Source: an uncultured Collinsella sp. (GTDB lineage: Bacteria > Actinomycetota > Coriobacteriia > Coriobacteriales > Coriobacteriaceae). From it: DNA of 12,056 bases. Below are positions 7,449 to 12,056 of this stretch, piece after piece; within the stretch, counting starts at the first letter, position 1; each line of letters opens with the position of its first letter. The stretch covers positions 1-12,056 of the forward strand of contig URTP01000054.1 of the NCBI GenBank assembly GCA_900550835.1. Direction: 5' to 3'. The translations under genes were made by a program, and so were the position numbers. Below the pieces are notes generated by a model. It had not been told where the DNA came from and ran no database searches. It saw only the letters and a list, made by a program, of their open reading frames with translations.

Positions 7449-7533
7449 AAATTGAACTTTTCGAAATAGCACGGCGTTATACTGCTGCCTAAATTGAACT
7501 CAGGTTCAATTCGTGTTGTATAAATTGAACTTT
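7449..7533. promoter_or_regulatory. Operator array: three AAATTGAACT repeats plus one inverted copy
   Basis: AAATTGAACT occurs exactly at 7449-7458, 7491-7500 and 7522-7531; the first and third copies extend to AAATTGAACTTT. The middle copy is half of a perfect palindrome, AATTGAAC (7492-7499), TCAG, GTTCAATT (7504-7511). Spacings of 42 and 31 bases are close to four and three turns of DNA, putting the sites on one face. The array overlaps both candidate promoters of the XRE-aminotransferase gene, whose own HTH domain is the natural binder. That link is inferred. Confidence 0.65.
7478..7524 (+). promoter_or_regulatory. Two candidate -10 boxes for the XRE-aminotransferase gene
   Basis: TATACT at 7478-7483 and TATAAA at 7519-7524. 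Both have a TTGAAC from the repeat array upstream as an imperfect -35 (20- and 19-base spacing, longer than ideal). With the second, the leader would be about 20 nt. The repeat palindrome lies between them, where binding would block transcription. Confidence 0.4.
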
Positions 7534-7551
7534 GCCAGCAAGGAGGTTCTA

Positions 7552-9072
7552 GTGGCCCAAGAGACGTTTAGCGATCGTCTGCGACAGGCTATGTCCGATC
7601 GCGACGTTCGCCAGTCGGACGTGATCCGCGCATCGGAGATGCTCGGCAAAAAACTCGGCAAGAGTCAGATGAGCCAATATGTGAGCGGCAAGACGATTCC
7701 GCGGCGCGATGTGGCTGAGCTGCTCGCCCGTATTTTGGAGGTCGATGTTACCTGGCTGCTTGCCGGCGACGCCGATCAAGGCGAGGCATCATCACCCCGC
7801 AACGATTCCAAGCCCGAACCCCATCCCTCAGCTCAAATTGCAAGGAGCACCACCATGCGTACTTTTTCTAAATCCACCAAGCTCGATAACGTCCTGTATG
7901 ACGTGCGCGGTCCCGTCGTCGACGAGGCCGCCCGTATGGAGGACGAGGGCGAGCGCATCCTCAAGCTCAATATCGGCAACCCGGCGCCCTTCGGTTTCCG
8001 CACGCCCGATGAGGTCATCAAGGACATGCGCCAGCAGCTGCCCGACTGCGAAGGCTATTCCAACTCGCGTGGCCTGTTCTCCGCGCGCAAGGCGATCATG
8101 CAGTATTCGCAGATCAAGGGCTTGCCCAACGTTCAGATGGAGCATATCTACACGGGCAACGGCGTGTCCGAGCTCATTCAGCTTTCGATGAACGCGCTGC
8201 TCGACAATGGCGACGAGATTCTGATCCCCAGCCCCGACTATCCGCTCTGGACGGCGTGCGCAACCCTTGCCGGCGGTCATCCCGTGCACTATCTGTGCGA
8301 TGAGCAGGCGGATTGGTATCCCGACCTGGAGGATATGGAGTCCAAGATCACGAGCGCGACCAAAGCCCTCGTCATCATCAACCCCAACAACCCCACGGGT
8401 TCCGTCTATCCGCGCGAGGTGCTCGAGGGCATCGTCGAGGTTGCACGCAGGCATCAGCTGATGATCTTTGCTGATGAGATCTACGACCGCCTGTGCATGG
8501 ACGGCTACGAGCACGTCTCGATTGCCTCGCTCGCTCCCGATCTGCCCTGCGTCACCTTTAGCGGTCTGTCCAAGTCGCACATGATCGCGGGCTATCGTAT
8601 TGGCTGGATGGTGCTTTCGGGCAACCAGCGCTGCATGAGCGACTTCATCATGGGCATCAACATGCTCTCCAACATGCGCCTGTGCTCCAACGTGCCGGCT
8701 CAGTCGATCGTTCAGACGGCGCTCGGTGGCCATCAGTCCGTCAACGACTACATCCGCCCCGGCGGCCGTGTCTACGAGCAGCGCAACTTTGTGTATGAGG
8801 CGCTCAACAAGATTGACGGCATCTCGGTGGTTAAGCCGCGTGCGGCGTTCTACATCTTCCCCAAGATGGATGTGAAGAAGTTCAACATTACCGATGACGA
8901 GCAGTTCGCCCTTGACCTGCTGCACGAGAAGAAGATCCTGATCACGCGCGGCGGCGGCTTTAACTGGGCTGAGCCCGACCACTTCCGTATCGTGTACCTG
9001 CCGCGCATGGAAGTGCTCAAAGAGTCCCTCGAAGACTTGGCTGACTTCTTCGATCACTATCGCCAGTCGTAG
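7552..9072 (+). CDS. alaA: XRE helix-turn-helix / AlaA-type aminotransferase fusion
   Basis: A 506-residue fusion. Residues about 4-73 form an XRE (Cro/CI-type) DNA-binding domain with MSQYVSGKTIP as the recognition-helix region and a closing VTWLLAGD. A charged, Pro/Ser-rich linker covers 74-101. Residues 102-506 are a complete class I/II PLP aminotransferase, 405 residues like E. coli AlaA and closely similar from its first residues (TKLDNVLYDVRGP). E. coli AlaA makes alanine from pyruvate and glutamate. Catalytic features: NPNNPTG (277-283), Asp308 in FADEIYD, PLP Lys341 in GLSKSH. The start is the GTG at 7552, with AAGGAGG five bases upstream; the in-frame ATG at 7513 overlaps the operators and lacks a site. 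A second ribosome binding site and ATG at 7855 could yield the enzyme alone. The layout resembles MocR/GabR regulators, but with an XRE head and an apparently intact enzyme. Likely autoregulated. Domain calls firm; regulatory role inferred. Confidence 0.92.
   Translation: MAQETFSDRLRQAMSDRDVRQSDVIRASEMLGKKLGKSQMSQYVSGKTIPRRDVAELLARILEVDVTWLLAGDADQGEASSPRNDSKPEPHPSAQIARSTTMRTFSKSTKLDNVLYDVRGPVVDEAARMEDEGERILKLNIGNPAPFGFRTPDEVIKDMRQQLPDCEGYSNSRGLFSARKAIMQYSQIKGLPNVQMEHIYTGNGVSELIQLSMNALLDNGDEILIPSPDYPLWTACATLAGGHPVHYLCDEQADWYPDLEDMESKITSATKALVIINPNNPTGSVYPREVLEGIVEVARRHQLMIFADEIYDRLCMDGYEHVSIASLAPDLPCVTFSGLSKSHMIAGYRIGWMVLSGNQRCMSDFIMGINMLSNMRLCSNVPAQSIVQTALGGHQSVNDYIRPGGRVYEQRNFVYEALNKIDGISVVKPRAAFYIFPKMDVKKFNITDDEQFALDLLHEKKILITRGGGFNWAEPDHFRIVYLPRMEVLKESLEDLADFFDHYRQS
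7842..7857 (+). promoter_or_regulatory. Internal ribosome binding site and ATG at the enzyme domain start
   Basis: AAGGAG at 7842-7847 is followed after seven bases by an in-frame ATG at 7855-7857, which encodes Met102. This is exactly where AlaA homologues begin, so the message could yield both the full fusion and a free 405-residue aminotransferase. In the full-length protein these bases encode the linker. Confidence 0.6.
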
Positions 9073-9104
9073 GGGATTAGATATGTGCCGCCGCGAGAAC
9101 TGAA

Positions 9105-9270
9105 GCGTCGCAGGATAGGCAAACGACAGCGAGCGAGCCGCATTTGCGCCAAGGTGACGTGAAGCGAAAGGGCGCTGACCTTTTGGTCGCGCCCTTGAAG
9201 CTGAACGTCAGATTGGTGTGAATGCGGCTCCCGCAGCGTCAAGCGGTCCGCCGTTCGGTAGAACGGCGGA
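9105..9270 (+). ncRNA. Highly structured RNA candidate between convergent genes
   Basis: Four helices follow one another with almost no free bases. H1: 9105-9110 with 9124-9130 (one bulged A). H2: a 96-nt hairpin with GAGCCGCATTTGCGCCAA (9135-9152) on 9213-9230, TGACGT/ACGTCA (9155-9160/9205-9210), AGC/GCT, AAGGGCGC/GCGCCCTT (9168-9175/9189-9196) and GACC/GGTC around a TTTT loop. H3: 9231-9234 with 9243-9246. H4: a 10-bp perfect stem, 9247-9256 with 9261-9270. In H2 the non-Watson-Crick positions are G·T wobbles or purine pairs such as tandem G·A/A·G (9161-9162 with 9203-9204). These suit plus-strand RNA and would be A·C or C·T mismatches on the other strand. It may be the 3' end of the aminotransferase message, a separate small RNA, or a dispersed repeat. 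No T-run ends it. No known RNA family recognised. Confidence 0.45.
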
Positions 9271-9271
9271 A

Positions 9272-9682
9272 CTATACAACGATTCCGCAACAGTGGTCGA
9301 TTTCGTGTTGGATGATCTCGGCGGTGTAGCCCGAGAAGTTCTTGATGCGGTGGACGAAGTTCTCGTCCAAATACTCAACCTTAATGCGGCGATAGCGAGT
9401 ACAGGGGCGCTCGCCGGAAAGCGAGAGGCATCCTTCGCTCGTCTGATAGGCATTGACCTGCTCAAGAATTTGAGGGTTGTACATCAGCAGCGCCCTGTTG
9501 CCGTCCTTTACGCAGATGATGCGTTTGCGCACGCCGATCATGTTGGCGGCGAGGCCAACGCACTCGTGCTCATGCTCGAGGAGCGTATCCAGGAGGTCCT
9601 GCCCGGTCGCGGCATCGTCGGGTCCCGCGTCTTCGGAAGGCAGGCGCAAAAAGAACTCGGATTTCATGATGGGCTTAATCAT
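9272..9682 (-). CDS. def: Peptide deformylase, short form
   Basis: A 136-residue peptide deformylase of the short form found in clostridia and other gut anaerobes. It removes formyl groups from newly made proteins. Motif II is EGCLS with metal ligand Cys85; motif III is HEIDH with His126, catalytic Glu127 and His130. Motif I reads GLAANM, so the usual Gln that helps form the oxyanion hole is Met48; from memory, this substitution is common in the short anaerobe group, so activity is still likely. The start ATG at 9680-9682 has GAGGAG six bases upstream. It is related to the deformylase-like gene at 1517-1936, which shows the reverse pattern (Gln kept, Glu lost). It is convergent with the aminotransferase gene, with the structured stretch between them, and divergent from the efflux pump. 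Confidence 0.9.
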   Translation of the reverse strand: MIKPIMKSEFFLRLPSEDAGPDDAATGQDLLDTLLEHEHECVGLAANMIGVRKRIICVKDGNRALLMYNPQILEQVNAYQTSEGCLSLSGERPCTRYRRIKVEYLDENFVHRIKNFSGYTAEIIQHEIDHCCGIVV

Positions 9683-9720
9683 GGCGGGCTCCTCATGTCT
9701 CGTGCTTTCGTGGACTTTTA

Positions 9721-9726
9721 ATAATA
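9721..9726 (-). promoter_or_regulatory. Possible -10 box for the short peptide deformylase
   Basis: TATTAT on the minus strand, about 39 bases before the start codon, in the only AT-rich patch of the region. A partial -35 (CTGACG) lies 19 bases upstream. Weak. Confidence 0.3.
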
Positions 9727-9754
9727 GCGCGGAAGGAAAGCTGCGCGTCAGCGT

Positions 9755-9760
9755 TACAAT
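9755..9760 (+). promoter_or_regulatory. Possible -10 box for the efflux gene
   Basis: TACAAT, one mismatch from consensus, with no clear -35. It would give a leader of about 120 nt, long enough to hold the two hairpins described next. Confidence 0.3.
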
Positions 9761-9812
9761 CTTTCAACGTTGGACCATGTTGTCGGATCCGTCGCGTGCG
9801 GCGTCTGACGTA

Positions 9813-9878
9813 AGTCTAGGGCTCATGCTCGCCCTGGACTGTTCCTCTGGGGCGATGCGACTGTCGTTCCAAGAGGAA
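9813..9878 (+). promoter_or_regulatory. Leader hairpins that can hide the efflux gene's ribosome binding site
   Basis: Hairpin A pairs AGTCTAGGGC (9813-9822) with GCCCTGGACT (9831-9840), ten pairs with one T·G that works as U·G in plus-strand RNA. Immediately after it, TTCCTCT (9842-9848) is complementary to AGAGGAA (9872-9878), which is most of the ribosome binding site of the efflux gene. The second helix would block translation. Such leaders are known for inducible resistance genes; here it is inferred from pairing alone. Confidence 0.4.
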
Positions 9879-9886
9879 GGAAATGC

Positions 9887-11302
9887 ATGGGGAGCAAATC
9901 TCAGCAACAAGTTCAAGCAACGCTATCGGCCACTTCGGCGTTTCTCGTCGTAATGTATATTGCAGCCTTTGTCGCCGCGTTTAACGAGAACATCATTAAC
10001 GTGGCACTGCACGATATCATGGCGGCCTTTTCGGTGAGTGCCACCACGGCGCAGTGGCTAGTTTCGGGATACATGATCGTGACGTCGATCTTTACGGCCA
10101 TCATGGCCTTTCTGTCCGGTCGTTTCTCGACGCGCAAGCTGCTGTTTTTCGCATGCGGATGCATGGTCGCCGGAGAAGTTCTGTGCCTGGTCGCCCCGTC
10201 GTTTACCGTTTTGCTGCCAAGTCGTATTTTGCAGGCTGCGGGATCGGGCATCTTGTTTCCGCTCATGATGAATGTGGTGCTATCTTGTGCTCCGCGCGAG
10301 AAGCTCGGTCTGTATCTGAGCCTGGGCGGTGCCTGCATTACGCTAGGGCCGGCGTTTGGGCCCGTGATTAGTGGTCTTATGTGCACGTTGTTTGGCTGGA
10401 AGGCGGTGTTCGTAGTGCCGCTGGTGGGCGGTGTCGTGGTCGCCGCGGCGGCAGCAAAGCTCGTTCGGAATGTCGGAGAGCGCTCGAACACCACGCTTGA
10501 TATTCTGTCGGTTGTTTTGCTCGCTGCCGGCATTACGGCGTTCGTGTATTCCGTAGGCGAGTTCTCGACCAATGTGATGGCCGGTATCGTGGCGCTTTTC
10601 GCCGCTGTTGTGGTGCTCGGCCTGTTTGCGGTTCGTCAGCTCAAGCTCGAGCATCCGGTGCTTAACGTGCGTCCCATGGCGAGCGTTCGTTTTTGGCCTG
10701 CATGCCTGCTTGTGGTGGTGTCGATGATGACGACGTTCTCGATGAGCGTTTTGTTGCCGCTCTATTTTGAGGGCGCATACGGCATGACCGCACTTGTCGC
10801 GGGTTTGCTCATTTTGCCGGCGATCGCCTGCAACGCCGTGACCTCGATTGTGGGCGGACGCGTGATGGATGCCCGTGGTGCGTGGCCGCTGCTGCCGGTC
10901 GGCTTTGCCCTGATCGCTGTGGGGCAGACGGCAATCTCGATGACCGCGGCAAGCATGAACATCGGCGTTGTCGTGCTGCTGACCGTTGTGGTGTATGCCG
11001 GTGTCGGTTTGGTGCTGAGCCCCTCGCAGACGGCCGGCCTGGAGACGCTTCCCGCCGCTGAGCATCCTCACGGAACGGCATTGCTCAACACGTGGAACAT
11101 GATTGCCGCGTCGTTTGGCCCGTCCCTGTTTATCGGCCTGCTCTCGAGTTCTGCGGCGGTTGCCGGCGCCGCTGGCGTTGCGGCGGACGTTGCCCAGGCG
11201 ATAGGATTTGCAGCCGCCGTGCGCGTGGCGGCCGTGATTGCCGTTGTCGGGTTCGCGGTGTCGCTGGTGTACGCTCGCCGCGAGTCGCACATGTCGCATT
11301 AA
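9887..11302 (+). CDS. MFS efflux transporter, DHA2 (14-helix) family
   Basis: A 471-residue major facilitator of the drug:H+ antiporter-2 (EmrB/QacA/LmrB-like) family, which exports drugs or other toxic compounds using the proton gradient. Family signs: NENIINVAL (residues 33-41, matching the DHA2 helix-1 motif), AQWLVSGYM (55-63), a motif A-like GRFSTRK (78-84), motif B Arg113 in RILQAAGSG, and motif C LGPAFGPVISG (153-163). Hydrophobic segments continue to the C-terminus in numbers fitting 14 helices. The start is the ATG at 9887, six bases after GAGGAAGG; an ATG at 9883 is out of frame. The leader can fold to hide the ribosome binding site. No accessory periplasmic or outer membrane partner lies nearby, as expected for a cell with one membrane. 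No clear terminator follows. Substrate unknown. Confidence 0.92.
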   Translation: MGSKSQQQVQATLSATSAFLVVMYIAAFVAAFNENIINVALHDIMAAFSVSATTAQWLVSGYMIVTSIFTAIMAFLSGRFSTRKLLFFACGCMVAGEVLCLVAPSFTVLLPSRILQAAGSGILFPLMMNVVLSCAPREKLGLYLSLGGACITLGPAFGPVISGLMCTLFGWKAVFVVPLVGGVVVAAAAAKLVRNVGERSNTTLDILSVVLLAAGITAFVYSVGEFSTNVMAGIVALFAAVVVLGLFAVRQLKLEHPVLNVRPMASVRFWPACLLVVVSMMTTFSMSVLLPLYFEGAYGMTALVAGLLILPAIACNAVTSIVGGRVMDARGAWPLLPVGFALIAVGQTAISMTAASMNIGVVVLLTVVVYAGVGLVLSPSQTAGLETLPAAEHPHGTALLNTWNMIAASFGPSLFIGLLSSSAAVAGAAGVAADVAQAIGFAAAVRVAAVIAVVGFAVSLVYARRESHMSH

Positions 11303-11380
11303 TGTGTGCACATAGATTCTGCAGCTAGATTGGATGGCGACACCATAAACTAATGGACGTTTTGCCGAGAGGCATGAATG

Positions 11381-11433
11381 TATAAAGCGCAAAGAGTGCG
11401 CGACGGGCCCCGCGAATGGGGCGATGATGCCCG
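11381..11433 (+). promoter_or_regulatory. Possible -10 box and GC-rich leader hairpins of the last gene
   Basis: TATAAA at 11381-11386 could be the -10 box (no clear -35), giving a leader of about 60 nt. Within it two stems exclude each other: GCCCC/GGGGC (11407-11411 with 11418-11422) and CGGGC/GCCCG (11404-11408 with 11429-11433). No T-run follows, so a terminator is unlikely. Weak. Confidence 0.3.
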
Positions 11434-11454
11434 AGAGGGCCAAGAAGGAGTCTC

Positions 11455-12056
11455 ATGTCTGAGAACGAAGAGATCATGAACGAGACCGAGAACGAGACCA
11501 TGGCTGCCGAGGTCGAGGCAGTCGAGACCGTGGAGACCGAAGCTGCTGAGGTTGAGGCTGCTGACGAGGTTTCCGCCGAGGAGGCCGAGGTTGTCGAGGC
11601 CGCCGCTGATTACGATGACGAAGAGCTGATGGACAAGATGCAGAAGGCCGCCCGCCTGCTGCGCAGCCGTCGCTTTGCTATTTCCAAGGAGGAGGAGGCC
11701 AAGGCCGAGCGCATGGCGAACATCGAGCGCGCCATCAAGCTTCTTGACCTCAAGCCCAAGATGGAGCAGAAGGAAATGTCCGACCTGCTGGGCATGCGCC
11801 TTCGTGAGCTCGATGGCCTGATGGCCGAGGCCGAGGCTGCCGATCTGGTCGGCCGCATCGACGACGCCGAGGGCGATATGCGCAAGATCGTTGTCTTCGC
11901 TGCCGAGGATGCCGCTGAGGGCCTGGTCGAGCTTGCCAACAAGAAGGAGAAGCTCCTGCCCGAGCTTTCTTACGAGGAGGCTACCGAGCTGATGGCCGCT
12001 CTCGATAAGGTTATCGCTCCGCTCGTCGCCATGGGCCTGGACGAGGACCGCGGTCC
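11455..12056 (+). CDS. Unrecognised protein: acidic N-terminus plus MarR-like segment (3' end missing)
   Basis: The first 200 residues of a gene that runs off the window. Start ATG at 11455, with AAGGAG at 11445-11450 four bases upstream. Residues 1-60 contain 25 Asp/Glu and no Lys or Arg, with Glu-Ala-Val repeats, and are surely disordered. Residues 61-95 are a charged helical stretch. Residues about 96-195 resemble a MarR-type winged helix by pattern: MEQKEMSDLLGMRLRELDGLM fits the recognition helices, DDAEGDMRKIVVFAAEDAAE fits the wing, and LSYEEATELMAALDKVI fits the C-terminal helix. This is pattern matching by eye, not a database result. It may be a DNA-binding protein with an acidic shield, or a fold reused for another purpose. 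Codon use (GAG, GCC, CTG, CGC) suggests a well-expressed native gene. Function unknown. Confidence 0.8.
   Translation, partial: MSENEEIMNETENETMAAEVEAVETVETEAAEVEAADEVSAEEAEVVEAAADYDDEELMDKMQKAARLLRSRRFAISKEEEAKAERMANIERAIKLLDLKPKMEQKEMSDLLGMRLRELDGLMAEAEAADLVGRIDDAEGDMRKIVVFAAEDAAEGLVELANKKEKLLPELSYEEATELMAALDKVIAPLVAMGLDEDRG

Noticed and set aside
7828..9057. 409-codon minus-strand open frame opposite the aminotransferase
   Set aside because: Mirror of a highly conserved enzyme gene with strong codon bias; no independent support.
9135..9230. Integron attC site, SRP RNA or 6S RNA as identity of the long hairpin
   Set aside because: The ends do not carry the attC core sites and no integrase or cassettes are near; the SRP GGAA-loop motif is absent (loop is TTTT); it is too short and lacks the large central bubble of 6S RNA.
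9777..9953. Possible leader peptide gene overlapping the efflux gene start
   Set aside because: The ATGs at 9777 and 9825 lack convincing ribosome binding sites and the frame runs into the efflux gene without any stalling-type motif that I can recognise.

Overview
The window looks like ordinary chromosome from a high-GC gut actinobacterium, most likely a Collinsella-type member of the Coriobacteriia. That placement is inferred from the strongly G/C-ending codons, clear purine-rich ribosome binding sites, and the mix of a bile salt hydrolase, short anaerobe-type peptide deformylases, a Kup potassium transporter and an AlaA-like aminotransferase. No rRNA or other taxonomic marker is present to confirm it. 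I see no phage, insertion sequence, CRISPR array or tRNA. The window starts just past the end of one gene and breaks off inside another.

Layout, left to right. A purine-type NCS2 permease (minus strand) diverges from a small peptide-deformylase-like protein (plus) that keeps its metal ligands but has lost the catalytic glutamate. A strong terminator hairpin follows, then a bile salt hydrolase (plus). A bidirectional terminator separates it from a long Kup potassium transporter (minus). Upstream of kup are a near-perfect 24-bp palindrome and an EamA-type exporter (minus), which is divergent from a LysR regulator (plus) with a LysR-box palindrome between them. Next comes a fusion of an XRE helix-turn-helix domain to a complete AlaA-type aminotransferase. 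It is preceded by three copies of AAATTGAACT plus an inverted copy, and it carries a second strong ribosome binding site and ATG exactly at the start of the enzyme domain. About 200 bases between convergent genes then hold a highly foldable stretch, including a 96-nt hairpin. A second short peptide deformylase (minus) follows, with its glutamate intact but the motif-I glutamine replaced by Met. A 14-helix (DHA2) efflux pump (plus) comes next, with a leader that can hide its ribosome binding site. The last gene is the 5' part of an unrecognised protein with a very acidic N-terminus and a MarR-like middle.

How they work together: most genes look like independent single-gene units, several with their own local regulator or leader. 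The themes are membrane transport (purines, potassium, metabolites, drugs), bile salt tolerance and amino acid metabolism. The regions most worth following up are the regulator-enzyme fusion with its operator array and internal start, the structured RNA candidate downstream of it, and the two deformylase paralogues with reciprocal losses in their active-site motifs.
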